This document shows, one piece after another, positions 31,643 through 41,198 of a stretch of 64,000 bases of DNA; position 1 is the first letter of the stretch, and every line of letters starts with the position of its first letter. A model generated the notes under the pieces. That model was not told the origin of the DNA. It made no database searches and saw only the letters and a list, made by a program, of their open reading frames with translations. The translations under genes and the position numbers were made by a program. Source of the DNA: Janthinobacterium agaricidamnosum NBRC 102515 = DSM 9628 (GTDB lineage: Bacteria > Pseudomonadota > Gammaproteobacteria > Burkholderiales > Burkholderiaceae_D); the NCBI RefSeq assembly GCF_000723165.1, contig NZ_HG322949.1, positions 2,582,495-2,646,494 of the forward strand, read 5' to 3'.

Positions 31643-34600
31643 AGGGCGGTTTTAACCTGTCGCGCTGGGCGCTGGAGCATATTGCGCTGACGCGTTACCT
31701 GATCGCGGTGCTGCTGATCGGCGGCATGCTCAGCTACGCCAGCCTGGGGCAGGATGAAGATCCGCCGTTTACCTTCCGCGCGATGGTGGTGCAAGCCAGC
31801 TGGCCGGGCGCGACCGCCTTGCAAATGGCCGACCAGGTCACCGACAAGCTGGAAAAGAAGTTGCAGGAAACGCCGTATATCGATGAAATCAGCAGTTATT
31901 CGAAACCCGGTCAAACCTTGATCTTGCTCAAGCTGCGTGAGTCGGCGCCACCCAGGGACACCGCCGCCGCGTGGTACCAGGTGCGCAAGAAGATCGGCGA
32001 TATCCGCGGCACCTTGCCGGCCGGCGTCATCGGGCCATTCTTCAACGATGAATTCGGCGACACCTACGGTTCCATCTTTGCCTTGTCCGGCGACGGTTTT
32101 ACCTATGCCGAGATGAAAGATTACGCCGACTTCGTGCGCCAGCAATTACTCGGCGTCGGCTTGGTGTCCAAGGTTGAACTGTTCGGCGTGCAAGACGAAA
32201 AGATCAATATCGAGTTTTCGCAAAAGAAATTCGCGCAACTCGGCATTCCGTTCGACGCCATCGTCAGCCAGATCGGCAGCCAGAATGCGGTCGAAGGCAG
32301 CGGCGTGCTGGTGACGCCGACCGACAACCTGCAAGTGCGCGTCAGCGGCGCACTGAAAACCGTCAAGGACCTGGAAAACCTGCAATTGCGCGCCAATGGC
32401 ACCACCTTCCGGCTCGGCGATTTCGCCATCGTCAAGCGTGCATTCCAGGATCCGCCGCAAGACAAGATGCGTTTTAACGGCAAGGAAGTGATCGGCCTCG
32501 GCGTCTCGATGGAAAAGGGCGGCAACATCATTAACCTGGGCAAGAACCTGGAAGCGACGTTGACGCGCCTGAAAGGCCAGTTGCCAGTCGGCATAGAACT
32601 GGAGCGCGTCTCGAATCAGCCGGAAGCCGTGACGGCGTCGGTCGGCGAATTCGTCCATACCTTGATCGAAGCGGTGCTGATCGTGCTGGCCGTCAGTTTT
32701 CTCGCGCTGGGCTTGCATACCAGGCCATTCCGCCTCGACGTGCGGCCGGGCCTGGTGGTGGCGCTGACGATCCCGCTGGTATTGGCGGTGACGTTTTTAT
32801 GCATGCGCATGCTCGACATCGACTTGCACAAGATTTCGCTGGGCGCGCTGATCATTGCGCTGGGCTTGCTGGTCGACGACGCCATCATCGCCGTCGAAAT
32901 GATGGTGCGCAAGATGGAAGAGGGCTTTTCGCGCCTCGATGCGGCCACTTTCGCCTACACGTCGACGGCGATGCCGATGTTGACCGGCACGCTGATCACG
33001 GTGGCGGGTTTCTTGCCGATCGGCCTGGCCAAGTCGGCCGCCGGCGAATATACATTTTCGCTGTTTTCGGTGAATGCGCTGGCGCTGGTCATTTCGTGGG
33101 TGGTGGCGGTGGTGTTTACGCCGTACATCGGGTATGTGCTGTTGAAGGTCAAGCCGCACGCCAATGGCGACCATGAATTGTTCGATACGCCGGGTTTCCG
33201 GCGTTTCCGCGCGGCCGTCACCTGGTGCGTCGAGTGGCGCAAGACCACCATCGCGGCAACCCTGGCGATCTTTGCGCTGGGTATCTACGGTTTTAATTTT
33301 ATCGAGAAGCAATTCTTCCCCGATTCCAGCCGGCCCGAATTGATGGTCGAAATGTGGACGCCGGAGGGCACGACGTTCGCCGCCAACGAAGCGCAGGCGA
33401 AGAAATTCGAAAGCTTCGTGCGCAAGCTCGACGGCGTGCGCAGCGTGACAGCCTACGTCGGCACCGGCAGCCCGCGGTTTTATTTGCCGCTGGATCAGAT
33501 TTTCCCGCAAACCAACGTCACCCAATTTGTCGTCTTGCCGAGCAGCCTGGAAGCGCGCGGCATCTTGCGCGACAAGATCGTCGCCATTTTCAAGAACGAC
33601 TTTCCGGAAGTGCGCGGCCGCGTCAAATTCTTGCCGAATGGGCCACCGGTGCCGTATCCGGTGCAATTCCGCGTCAGCGGCACCGAAGTGGCCAAGGTCA
33701 GGGCGATCGCCGACGACGTCAAGGACATCATGCGGAGCAACCCGAATACTGTCGGCGTCAACGATAACTGGAATGAATCGATCAAGGTATTGCGGCTGGA
33801 CCTGGATCAGGACAAGTTGCGCGCCGTCGGCGTCACCTCGCAAGCGGTGATGCGCACAGTCAATACGATCTTGACCGGCACTACCGTCGGCCAGTTCCGT
33901 GAGGACAATAAGCTGATCGATATCCAGGTGCGCCAGCCGCTCGATGAACGGTCGACGATGTCAGTCTTGAACGACACCAATATTGCAACCTCCTCCGGCA
34001 AGCCGGTGACGATTTCGCAATTGGCGCGGGTGCATTTTGTGTGGGAGCCTGGCGTGGTGTGGCGCGAAGGGCGCGACTGGGCCATTACCGTGCAGGCCGA
34101 CGTGGCCGACGGCATCCAGGGGCCGACCGTGTCGGGCCAGATCGATCCGAAACTGAACGCCTTGCGCGCCCAGTTGCCGCCCGGTTACCGGATTGCCGTC
34201 AAGGGCGCGGCGGCCGACAGCGGCGCGGCGGAAGCGTCGATCGCCGCCAACTTGCCGCTGGCGATCTTCATCATCTTTACTTTATTGATGTTGCAGCTGC
34301 ATAGTTTTTCGCGCGCGCTGCTGGTGTTCCTGACCGGGCCGCTGGGCGTGGCCGGCGCGGCGGCGGCGCTGCTGCTGTTGCACCGTCCGCTGGGTTTTGT
34401 CGCCAACCTGGGCGTCATCGCGCTGTTCGGCATGATCATCCGCAACTCGGTGATCCTGATCGACCAGATCGAGCAAGATATCCAGGCCGGCGCCGCGCCG
34501 TGGGATGCGATCATCGAATCGGCGGTGCGCCGCTGCCGGCCGATCGTGCTGACCGCCGCCGCCGCCGCGCTGGCGATGATACCGCTGTCGCGCTCCGTGT

Positions 34601-34731
34601 TCTGGGGGCCGATGGCGGTCGCCATCATGGGCGGCCTGATCCTGGCGACCGCGCTGACGCTGTTGTTCTTGCCGGCCTTGTATGCGGCCTGGTTCCGGGT
34701 CCGCAAGCCGCAAGCGACGGCGCCGGAATAA
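31639..34731 (+). CDS. RND efflux permease (AcrB superfamily)
   Basis: Inner-membrane proton/drug antiporter of the HAE1-type RND family (1030 residues). One membrane helix at the N-terminus and further sets around 335-540 and 860-1020 enclose two large periplasmic loops. The proton-relay Asp pair is present in TM4 (LGLLVDDAIIAVEMM, about residues 412-413). It starts within the adaptor stop codon (ATGA), so the two are translationally coupled. The substrate range cannot be read; it resembles the TriC/MexK-like branch more than AcrB, with low certainty. A terminator hairpin follows at 34759. Confidence 0.92.
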   Translation: MKGGFNLSRWALEHIALTRYLIAVLLIGGMLSYASLGQDEDPPFTFRAMVVQASWPGATALQMADQVTDKLEKKLQETPYIDEISSYSKPGQTLILLKLRESAPPRDTAAAWYQVRKKIGDIRGTLPAGVIGPFFNDEFGDTYGSIFALSGDGFTYAEMKDYADFVRQQLLGVGLVSKVELFGVQDEKINIEFSQKKFAQLGIPFDAIVSQIGSQNAVEGSGVLVTPTDNLQVRVSGALKTVKDLENLQLRANGTTFRLGDFAIVKRAFQDPPQDKMRFNGKEVIGLGVSMEKGGNIINLGKNLEATLTRLKGQLPVGIELERVSNQPEAVTASVGEFVHTLIEAVLIVLAVSFLALGLHTRPFRLDVRPGLVVALTIPLVLAVTFLCMRMLDIDLHKISLGALIIALGLLVDDAIIAVEMMVRKMEEGFSRLDAATFAYTSTAMPMLTGTLITVAGFLPIGLAKSAAGEYTFSLFSVNALALVISWVVAVVFTPYIGYVLLKVKPHANGDHELFDTPGFRRFRAAVTWCVEWRKTTIAATLAIFALGIYGFNFIEKQFFPDSSRPELMVEMWTPEGTTFAANEAQAKKFESFVRKLDGVRSVTAYVGTGSPRFYLPLDQIFPQTNVTQFVVLPSSLEARGILRDKIVAIFKNDFPEVRGRVKFLPNGPPVPYPVQFRVSGTEVAKVRAIADDVKDIMRSNPNTVGVNDNWNESIKVLRLDLDQDKLRAVGVTSQAVMRTVNTILTGTTVGQFREDNKLIDIQVRQPLDERSTMSVLNDTNIATSSGKPVTISQLARVHFVWEPGVVWREGRDWAITVQADVADGIQGPTVSGQIDPKLNALRAQLPPGYRIAVKGAAADSGAAEASIAANLPLAIFIIFTLLMLQLHSFSRALLVFLTGPLGVAGAAAALLLLHRPLGFVANLGVIALFGMIIRNSVILIDQIEQDIQAGAAPWDAIIESAVRRCRPIVLTAAAAALAMIPLSRSVFWGPMAVAIMGGLILATALTLLFLPALYAAWFRVRKPQATAPE

Positions 34732-34758
34732 CGCCGTTTTTGCCATATAGTAAAAAAC

Positions 34759-34793
34759 GCGGCATTCTGCTGAAAAATCCAGTAGAATGCCGC
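34759..34793 (+). terminator. terminator after RND operon
   Basis: The stem gcggcattctgctg / cagtagaatgccgc (one mismatch, 7-nt loop) is followed by ttcttgttt. It ends the adaptor-permease transcript before the tRNA-Leu gene. The rest of the 266-bp gap to the tRNA holds no gene I can support. Confidence 0.7.
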
Positions 34794-34997
34794 CTTCTTG
34801 TTTCGGCGCATGCCAACCGGCTTGGGATGGAGCTAGCCAGAAACCCCGCGGCTTGTTAAAATCAACAAGTCGCAGAATACGGCAGCAAAATAAGATCGCC
34901 TGACAAACGGTTCAGGGCAAGCCGCATGGGCGCAGGCAGTACGAATGTACGGCAAGTCAATGCAACGCGGCCATGGATGTTCTGTGAGGCGTTCAAA

Positions 34998-35080
34998 GCG
35001 GATGTGGTGGAATTGGTAGACACGCTGGTCTTAGAAGCCAGTGCTTCGGCTTGGGAGTTCGAGTCTCCCCATCCGCACCA
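34998..35080 (+). tRNA. tRNA-Leu (anticodon UAG)
   Basis: Complete 83-nt leucine tRNA with encoded CCA. The acceptor arm GCGGATG pairs with CATCCGC, the D-arm contains GGTAGAC, and the T-arm is GGGAGTTCGAGTCTCCC. The anticodon loop CTTAGAA gives UAG, reading CUA and other CUN codons. It is a single gene between the RND operon and the convergent HExxH gene. Confidence 0.95.
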
Positions 35081-35114
35081 GTCATAGGTGCAATCATGCA
35101 ATCATGGTTTGCGA

Positions 35115-36611
35115 TCAAACCAGCACGCCCATGGCGCTGAGCTGCATGCTCGATTGCTGCACCATCTTCTTGATCATTTCTCCCGTCGCATTTTCAGTGG
35201 CGCGCAAATCTTGCGTGGCGCTCACTTCCAACAAGGTTTTGCTGATCAGCTTGCGCACCGCCGGATAGCTGGTCGCGACATCGTTGCTCAGCAACTGGTC
35301 GAGTACCTGCCGGAACCGTTTTCTTTCCTGCGTGGCGGCGGCCGTGCTGAGCGCCATTTCGGCGCCGGTGACTTCTTGCTGCATGCGTTCCTGCAACTGA
35401 CTGGCCAGCGCCCTGTCGCCGCCGGCGATGAATTTTTCGACTTGCCTGGTTTGCCGCTGGTACAGGTCCAGCAGCAGGTGGGCGTAAGCGCCGTCCGGCC
35501 GTGGTGCGGTATCGAGTTCATCGAGCACCGCCATCAGCCAGTTCACCATGCGCCGTCCCGCTTCGCCGTATTCGTTCCAGCCGACGGTCTGGATTTGCCG
35601 GCCCAGATAGCGCGACCGGTCGATCGCGCGGCGACTGCCGCTCATCATATTGTCGATCGGGCCGTAAGCCGGCGCCAGTTCGGCTTCGCGCTGCTCCGCG
35701 ACGCTGCACAGCAGCGCCAGGTGCACGTAGACGTGGAAGGCGGCGATGGCGCGGTGCGCATCCCAGTGATTCGATTGGCTGGCGTCCGGCGCGTTCCACA
35801 GCGAACAGATGCGCGCCGCATCGTCGCGCTGGTAGCCGGGCGTCAGCAGCGTATGGCCATGGCGGAAGTCGTACAGTTTCTGGTGCAGCGATTCATGCAG
35901 CAAATGTTCCGCCACCCACCACGGATTGCCGATCAGGTCGCGGCTGAGGAACAGGGTGCCGTTCAGGCGGTATTGCGAACTGGATGCTTTTTCAACCCAC
36001 GCGCCGATCTTCGGAAACAGCGCGATCAATTGCACGTGGCGCAGTGCGCTGCGGCTGGCCAGCGGCAGCAATTGCTGCAAGAGTTGCCAGCCGCGCTGCA
36101 GCATCGCGATTTCCTGCGGCGTCGGCGTGCACAGCGGCGAGCCATAATTGTCTTGCATCAGGTAACGGAAAGCGCGGCCGGCGACGTCGTCGGCGTGCTC
36201 TTCATGCCACAGGTGGCTGTCGTGCAGCCGCAGGCGGGGCTGCAATCCCGTCAGCAGCACGCCTTCGTCACGGCCCGCCTCGACATTGTGCACGGCTTGC
36301 TGCAATACTGCGGCGCAATGTTCCAACGGCAAGCCATACGCTTCGCCCGTCGTGGTCTGGCGTTGCGCATGCTGGATGGCGCAACGCAGCACGGTATCCC
36401 CTATATTGCCGAGTTGTACCTGCTGTGTCGCGCCATTCAGGGCGTTCAGCAATTGTCCCGCCACCGGCATGGCCGGCGACAGCGTGTGCAGGCGGCGTCG
36501 ATAACAGGTCGCTTGGCGTTGTCGGATGTAGTCGCTGTTGCCGAACGCAGCATGGCTGCTCAGCGCCAGCTCCAGCGTGTCCAGCAGTTCCGGGGCGGGA
36601 AATTGCATCAT
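35115..36611 (-). CDS. HExxH protein resembling alphaKG-HExxH peptide beta-hydroxylases
   Basis: A 498-residue protein with a zincin-like motif HESLH (239-243) in WWVAEHLLHESLHQKLYDF. About 40 residues later comes WDAHRAIAAFHVYVHLAL (283-300), with further His and Arg. This spacing and wording fit the family NCBI calls aKG-HExxH-type peptide beta-hydroxylase: non-haem iron, 2-oxoglutarate-dependent enzymes that hydroxylate RiPP precursors. There is no signal peptide; the protein is mostly helical. It starts 16 bp after a 62-residue His-tailed peptide gene, a natural candidate substrate. The ATG pair at 36606-36611 has GGCAGGCA just upstream. An alternative is a metallopeptidase of similar motif, but the surrounding sequence fits the hydroxylase better. 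Confidence 0.62.
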   Translation of the reverse strand: MMQFPAPELLDTLELALSSHAAFGNSDYIRQRQATCYRRRLHTLSPAMPVAGQLLNALNGATQQVQLGNIGDTVLRCAIQHAQRQTTTGEAYGLPLEHCAAVLQQAVHNVEAGRDEGVLLTGLQPRLRLHDSHLWHEEHADDVAGRAFRYLMQDNYGSPLCTPTPQEIAMLQRGWQLLQQLLPLASRSALRHVQLIALFPKIGAWVEKASSSQYRLNGTLFLSRDLIGNPWWVAEHLLHESLHQKLYDFRHGHTLLTPGYQRDDAARICSLWNAPDASQSNHWDAHRAIAAFHVYVHLALLCSVAEQREAELAPAYGPIDNMMSGSRRAIDRSRYLGRQIQTVGWNEYGEAGRRMVNWLMAVLDELDTAPRPDGAYAHLLLDLYQRQTRQVEKFIAGGDRALASQLQERMQQEVTGAEMALSTAAATQERKRFRQVLDQLLSNDVATSYPAVRKLISKTLLEVSATQDLRATENATGEMIKKMVQQSSMQLSAMGVLV

Positions 36612-36627
36612 TGCCTGCCGCCAGCAC

Positions 36628-36816
36628 CTAGGCGCGCGTCGGATGGTCGTGGTCGTGATGACCTTCGGCCAGCGCGCTCAACTCCATTTCATCGACCTGG
36701 GTCTGGATAGTGTTCAGGTCATCGTCGCTGACGTTATCGAGCAGCTTGCTAAGCACCATTTGCAGCTTGGCTTTGCTGTGGTTTCCCTGGGCTTGTGCAT
36801 GTTGAATGTCGCTCAT
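36628..36816 (-). CDS. 62-residue putative RiPP precursor peptide with His/Asp-rich tail
   Basis: A short peptide with a very strong ribosome site (AGGAGG, 5 nt before ATG). Residues 15-50 form an amphipathic acidic leader-like segment (KLQMVLSKLLDNVSDDDLNT and on to DEMELSALA). After Glu51-Gly52 comes a distinct tail HHDHDHPTRA (53-62) with four His and two Asp. The leader/tail contrast, the Gly at the junction and the HExxH hydroxylase gene 16 bp downstream make it a precursor candidate; beta-hydroxylation of His or Asp is inferred. A 35-residue upstream extension in the same frame overlaps the promoter and is unlikely. It could instead be a small metal-binding protein. Confidence 0.68.
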   Translation of the reverse strand: MSDIQHAQAQGNHSKAKLQMVLSKLLDNVSDDDLNTIQTQVDEMELSALAEGHHDHDHPTRA

Positions 36817-36883
36817 GTCATCCTCCTGTAAATTTGATTGGAGGGCAGCCATGCCGGGTTGGTTTGCCGGAAGGGGCTCGGGT

Positions 36884-36897
36884 TTGATGAAAATCAA
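36884..36897. promoter_or_regulatory. perfect FNR/ANR-type box
   Basis: TTGAT-GAAA-ATCAA matches the FNR/ANR consensus TTGATNNNNATCAA at every defined base. It is centred about 74 bp upstream of the 62-residue peptide start on the minus strand. A class-II geometry (centre at -41.5) would put the transcript start near 36849. No good -10 is visible. The next plus-strand gene (tig) has its own -10 about 200 bp away, so the peptide operon is the likelier target. Confidence 0.6.
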
Positions 36898-37381
36898 AGG
36901 AATTGCCATCAAAAATGCCATGCACAGCCATTTCTTGTTTGGGCTGGAGCGCCAGGATGGCTTATACTAAGAATCGGTTCAAGCCTTGCCGCTTGTTCCT
37001 GGTTGAATCGAGGACTGTCGAATGGGGGAGAGTGCGGCGGGGCGCCACTGTGGCCGTCCCGTAAACGTTCGCCACATCCGTAAGTCCTTTGTTATAATGC
37101 CACGCTTTACCGAATTATGCTCAGCCCTGCGACTTTTCCTCGTAGCCGGGTTGAACGGTCGGAGCCCTGTTGCGGTGTTGTGGGCGGAGGATGGTTGGGA
37201 AGCTGATTTAGGAAACCCTGGCGACGGGGGAGTCAGAACCATAAACCTCGGTTTGTCAGCGCGTTACAGATGAATATGCGAGCGCGGGTGGAGTACGGAT
37301 GGCCTGATGCCGGAAGGCAGGGACGCCCGGATTTTCCTTGCTCGCACCAACAGTATCTTATTTTTTTGGACGATTTTTTAC
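36898..37381 (+). other. gene-free region with tig promoter and long leader
   Basis: Small open frames here (37022-37273 for example) lack ribosome sites and family features. A TATAAT at 37093-37098 (preceded only by weak -35 matches) is the likely tig promoter, which would leave a leader of about 275 nt before the ATG at 37382. The leader is G-rich (for example gtgggcggaggatggttggg) and ends in T-rich DNA. I see no known riboswitch motif in it. Confidence 0.45.
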
Positions 37382-38725
37382 ATGGCAACTGCAGTCGAAA
37401 CCCTGGGCAAACTCGAACGTCGTATCACCATCTCCTTCCCGCTGACCGACGTCCGCACGGAAGTCGAGAAGCGCCTGAAAGTGCAAGCCCGTACGGCTAA
37501 GGCGCCGGGCTTCCGTCCGGGCAAGGTTCCTTTAAAAATGGTCGCAGCACAATACGGTTATCAAATCGAAACCGAAGTGTTGAATGACAAAGTCGGTCGT
37601 GCATTCAATGACGCCGCCAACGAAAACAATCTGCGCGTTGCCGGTTTCCCGAACATCGTGCCGAAAGAAGAAGCCGCCGAAGGCGTGCTGGCGTTCGACG
37701 CCACGTTCGAAGTTTATCCGGAAGTCGTGATCGGCGACCTGACCACCGTTGACATCGAAACCGTCAAGGCGGAAGTGTCGGAAGCTGAAATCGACAAGAC
37801 CATCGACATCCTGCGCAAACAGCGCGTGCATTTCCACACCAAGGGCGAAGCTGGCGAACACGGCGACGGCGGCGCGGCGATTGCCGCCAACGGCGACCGC
37901 GTGACCGTCGATTTCGTCGGCGCTATCGACGGCGTTGAATTCCCGGGCGGCAAAGCTGACGGTTACGCATTCGTATTGGGCGAAGGCCGCATGCTGCCTG
38001 AGTTCGAAGCAGCCACCGTCGGCCTGAAAGTCGGCGAAGCGAAAACCTTCCCGCTGGCATTCCCGGAGGACTACCATGGCAAAGACGTGGCCGGCAAGAC
38101 CGCCTCGTTCACCATCACGCTGCAAAAGCTGGAATGGGCGCACCTGCCGGAAGTCGATGCGGAATTCGCCAAATCGCTGGGCGTTGCCGATGGCGACCTG
38201 GCCAAAATGCGCGAAGACATCAAAGTCAACCTGGAACGTGAAGTTGCCGGCCGCGTCAAAGCCCGCAACAAGGAAAGCGTGATGGACGCGCTGGTCAAGG
38301 TTGCTGAACTGGACGTGCCAAAAGCCCTGGTCGCACAAGACTCCGAGCGCCTGGCTGAAATGACCCGCCAGGACATGGCGCAGCGCGGCATGAACGTCAA
38401 GGACGTGCCTTTCCCAGCTGAACTGTTCGCTGAAAAAGCCGAGCGCCGCGTGCGCCTGGGCCTGATCCTGTCGCAACTGGTGGGCGACAACAACCTGCAA
38501 GCCACGCCTGAGCAAGTCAAGGCGCAGGTGGAAGACTTCGCGCAAAGCTACGAAGACCCGCGCGAAGTGCTGAAGTACTACTACAGCGACCGTCGTCGCC
38601 TGGGTGAAGTCGAAGCCCTTGTATTAGAAGAAAACGTCGTCACTTACGTGCTGGGCCTGTCGAAAGTAACGTCGAAAGCGGTCGCCTTCGACGAATTGAT
38701 GGGAAGCAACGCACAACAAGCGTAA
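37382..38725 (+). CDS. tig: trigger factor
   Basis: Ribosome-associated chaperone with peptidyl-prolyl isomerase activity (447 residues). The N-terminal ribosome-binding domain carries the signature GFRPGKVP (in [17 protein letters not shown]). The FKBP-type domain occupies about 165-250 ([20 protein letters not shown]) and the C-terminal helical arms follow. The start [17 protein letters not shown] is chosen over an upstream in-frame extension to 37307. It heads the conserved tig-clpP-clpX-lon block and helps nascent chains fold. Confidence 0.96.
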   Translation: MATAVETLGKLERRITISFPLTDVRTEVEKRLKVQARTAKAPGFRPGKVPLKMVAAQYGYQIETEVLNDKVGRAFNDAANENNLRVAGFPNIVPKEEAAEGVLAFDATFEVYPEVVIGDLTTVDIETVKAEVSEAEIDKTIDILRKQRVHFHTKGEAGEHGDGGAAIAANGDRVTVDFVGAIDGVEFPGGKADGYAFVLGEGRMLPEFEAATVGLKVGEAKTFPLAFPEDYHGKDVAGKTASFTITLQKLEWAHLPEVDAEFAKSLGVADGDLAKMREDIKVNLEREVAGRVKARNKESVMDALVKVAELDVPKALVAQDSERLAEMTRQDMAQRGMNVKDVPFPAELFAEKAERRVRLGLILSQLVGDNNLQATPEQVKAQVEDFAQSYEDPREVLKYYYSDRRRLGEVEALVLEENVVTYVLGLSKVTSKAVAFDELMGSNAQQA

Positions 38726-38812
38726 ACCAGTTCGCACTCCAGGATGATGGTGCCGGCCAACCGCGCGGCAGGCTGGTATCATCATCCGCAGACTGCTTCA
38801 CAAGGAAATAAC

Positions 38813-39439
38813 ATGACAGGTATGAACCGTAATCCGGCACTCGACGCAGAAATGCTAGGCCTGGTGCCGATGGTGGTAGAGCAGAGCGGCCGCGGCGAGC
38901 GCTCCTACGATATTTATTCGCGCCTGCTGAAAGAGCGCCTGATTTTCATGGTCGGTCCGGTCAACGACCAGATGGCCAACCTGGTGGTGGCGCAATTGCT
39001 GTTCCTGGAAAGCGAAAATCCGGACAAGGATATCTCGCTGTACATCAACTCGCCGGGTGGTTCGGTATCGGCCGGCATGGCGATCTACGACACCATGCAA
39101 TTCATCAAGCCGGATGTGTCGACGCTGTGCACCGGCATGGCCGCCTCGATGGGCGCGTTCCTGCTGGCGGCTGGCGCGAAAGGCAAGCGTTTTTCGCTGC
39201 CGAACTCGCGCATCATGATTCATCAGCCGTCGGGCGGCTCGCAAGGCATGGCGTCCGATATCGAAATCCAGGCGCGCGAAATTCTGTACCTTCGCACCCG
39301 CTTGAACGGCATCATGGCGGAACGCACCGGCCAGACGATCGAACAGATCGCCAAGGATACCGACCGCGACCGCTTCATGTCCGCCGACGAGGCCGCAGAG
39401 TATGGCTTGATCGACAAAGTGTTGACCAGCCGCGCTTGA
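38813..39439 (+). CDS. clpP: ATP-dependent Clp protease proteolytic subunit
   Basis: Serine protease that forms two heptameric rings and degrades substrates fed by ClpX or ClpA (208 residues). The start [11 protein letters not shown] has AAGGA upstream; an extension to 38744 is unlikely. The catalytic Ser is in [13 protein letters not shown], the His in [10 protein letters not shown] and the Asp in [10 protein letters not shown]. It lies 87 bp after tig and is followed by a strong terminator, with clpX under a separate start region. Confidence 0.96.
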   Translation: MTGMNRNPALDAEMLGLVPMVVEQSGRGERSYDIYSRLLKERLIFMVGPVNDQMANLVVAQLLFLESENPDKDISLYINSPGGSVSAGMAIYDTMQFIKPDVSTLCTGMAASMGAFLLAAGAKGKRFSLPNSRIMIHQPSGGSQGMASDIEIQAREILYLRTRLNGIMAERTGQTIEQIAKDTDRDRFMSADEAAEYGLIDKVLTSRA

Positions 39440-39464
39440 TGCACCCCTACCGGTATTGCTAAAA

Positions 39465-39498
39465 AAACGCCCGGGCGCTTTAACACGTTCGGGCGTTT
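39465..39498 (+). terminator. terminator after clpP
   Basis: The stem aaacgcccg / cgggcgttt closes a 16-nt loop and is followed by cgctttta. It separates the tig-clpP transcript from clpX. Confidence 0.7.
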
Positions 39499-39644
39499 CG
39501 CTTTTATTTCAGGTAGCATGGTGCACACGCATGCTATTTTGCTTTGTGCCATGATTTGATATGCTGTATGTTTGCAATGTATCAGACCGGCTCAGTGTGA
39601 GCGATTTTGCAATATTGTTAATGCAGTTCCAACCAAAATGCCTT

Positions 39645-40916
39645 ATGTCAGACAAAAAATCCTCTAGCGGCGAAAAATTACTGTATTGCTCGTTCTGCGG
39701 CAAAAGCCAGCACGAGGTGAAAAAACTCATCGCCGGCCCGTCCGTCTTCATTTGCGACGAGTGCATCGACTTGTGCAACGACATCATCCGCGATGAAACG
39801 TCGAGCATCGAATCGGTGGCCGGCAGCGCCAAGTCCGATTTGCCGACGCCGCAAGAAATTGCCGAGTTGCTGGACCAGTACGTCATCGGCCAGCAAACCG
39901 CCAAGCGCATCCTGTCGGTGGCGGTGTACAACCACTACAAGCGCTTGAAGCACCTGGGCAAGAAAGACGACATCGAACTGGCGAAAAGCAATATCTTGCT
40001 GGTCGGTCCTACCGGTTCCGGTAAAACCTTGCTGGCGCAAACCCTGGCGCGCATGCTCAACGTGCCATTCGTGATCGCCGATGCGACCACGCTGACCGAA
40101 GCCGGTTATGTCGGTGAAGACGTCGAGAACATCATCCAGAAGCTGCTGCAGAGTTGCAACTACGATGTTGAAAAGGCCCAGCGCGGCATCGTCTACATCG
40201 ATGAAATCGACAAGATTTCGCGCAAGTCCGACAATCCGTCGATCACCCGCGACGTCTCGGGCGAGGGCGTGCAGCAAGCCTTGCTGAAATTGATCGAAGG
40301 CACGATGGCGTCGGTACCGCCACAAGGCGGACGCAAGCATCCTAACCAGGACTTCGTGCAGATCGACACCACCAACATCATGTTCATTTGCGGCGGCGCG
40401 TTCGACGGCCTGGCCAAGGTGATTGCTAACCGTTCCGAAAAGAGCGGCATCGGTTTCTCGGCCAGCGTCAAGAGCAAGTCCGAGCGTTCGGCCAGCGAAG
40501 TATTGCTGGAAGCCGAGCCGGAGGATTTGATCAAGTTCGGCCTGATTCCGGAACTGGTCGGCCGTCTGCCGGTGGTTGCGACCTTGGCCGAACTGACCGA
40601 GGAAGCGCTGATCCAGATCTTGATCGAACCGAAAAACGCGCTGATCAAGCAATATTCGAAATTGCTGGAAATGGAAGGCGCCGAGCTGGAAATCCGTCCG
40701 GCCGCCTTGCACGCGATTGCCAAGAAAGCGCTGGCGCGCAAGACCGGCGCGCGCGGCCTGCGCTCGATCCTGGAACACGCCTTGCTGGATGTAATGTATG
40801 AATTGCCGAACGAAACCAATGTCACCAAGGTTGTCGTCGATGAAAATACCATTACCAGCGGCGCCAAACCTTTGTTGATTTACCAAGAAACTGCAAAAGC
40901 ATCTGGCGAAAATTAA
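39645..40916 (+). CDS. clpX: Clp protease ATP-binding subunit ClpX
   Basis: AAA+ unfoldase (423 residues) that recognises tagged proteins and threads them into ClpP. The N-terminal C4 zinc finger is intact (CSFCGKS and [11 protein letters not shown]). Walker A is [12 protein letters not shown], Walker [10 protein letters not shown], and the pore and [19 protein letters not shown] loops are conserved. The start at 39645 (MSDKKSSSG) fits the family; an upstream extension to 39561 is unlikely. A hairpin with T-tract follows at 41009. Confidence 0.96.
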   Translation: MSDKKSSSGEKLLYCSFCGKSQHEVKKLIAGPSVFICDECIDLCNDIIRDETSSIESVAGSAKSDLPTPQEIAELLDQYVIGQQTAKRILSVAVYNHYKRLKHLGKKDDIELAKSNILLVGPTGSGKTLLAQTLARMLNVPFVIADATTLTEAGYVGEDVENIIQKLLQSCNYDVEKAQRGIVYIDEIDKISRKSDNPSITRDVSGEGVQQALLKLIEGTMASVPPQGGRKHPNQDFVQIDTTNIMFICGGAFDGLAKVIANRSEKSGIGFSASVKSKSERSASEVLLEAEPEDLIKFGLIPELVGRLPVVATLAELTEEALIQILIEPKNALIKQYSKLLEMEGAELEIRPAALHAIAKKALARKTGARGLRSILEHALLDVMYELPNETNVTKVVVDENTITSGAKPLLIYQETAKASGEN

Positions 40917-41008
40917 ATACTGTCTGCAACAAAACCGTAAAAAGGGTTTTGCAAGCTTAATGCCAGGCAGTACAATTTAAGTCAATAATAGATTGCAGGC
41001 TTCACTCG

Positions 41009-41047
41009 AAAAGCCACTCGCGGCAAGCTGTCGCGCGTGGCTTTTTT
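41009..41047 (+). terminator. terminator after clpX
   Basis: The stem aaaagccac / gtggctttt, with an inner cgcg/cgcg helix, is followed by a T-run (41041-41047). The gap between clpX and lon (282 bp) otherwise holds the lon leader. I could not identify a convincing sigma-32 promoter there. Confidence 0.75.
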
Positions 41048-41198
41048 ATTTAAGATCTTGCTGATTTATTAGAGTCAGGCGGGTGTGTTTTGTGCAAATA
41101 ACAAAATAGTGTTATTTCTCAGAATTATTTATTCTCGCGGGTCTTGTGTTTTGGCAGCGAGCGCCAACATCGTAAACACGCTTTCTATAAGGTACGCC

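Noticed and set aside
34862..35101. 79-residue minus-strand frame across tRNA-Leu
   Set aside because: It overlaps the tRNA gene completely and has no coding features.
36817..36921. 35-residue upstream extension of the His-tailed peptide
   Set aside because: It runs through the FNR-type box, whereas the ATG at 36816 has an AGGAGG site 5 nt upstream.
37022..37273. 83-residue frame in the tig leader
   Set aside because: No ribosome site, poor composition and overlap with the likely tig promoter.
40917..41198. Sigma-32 promoter before lon
   Set aside because: Looked for CTTGAA and CCCCAT-type elements; none with proper spacing was convincing.
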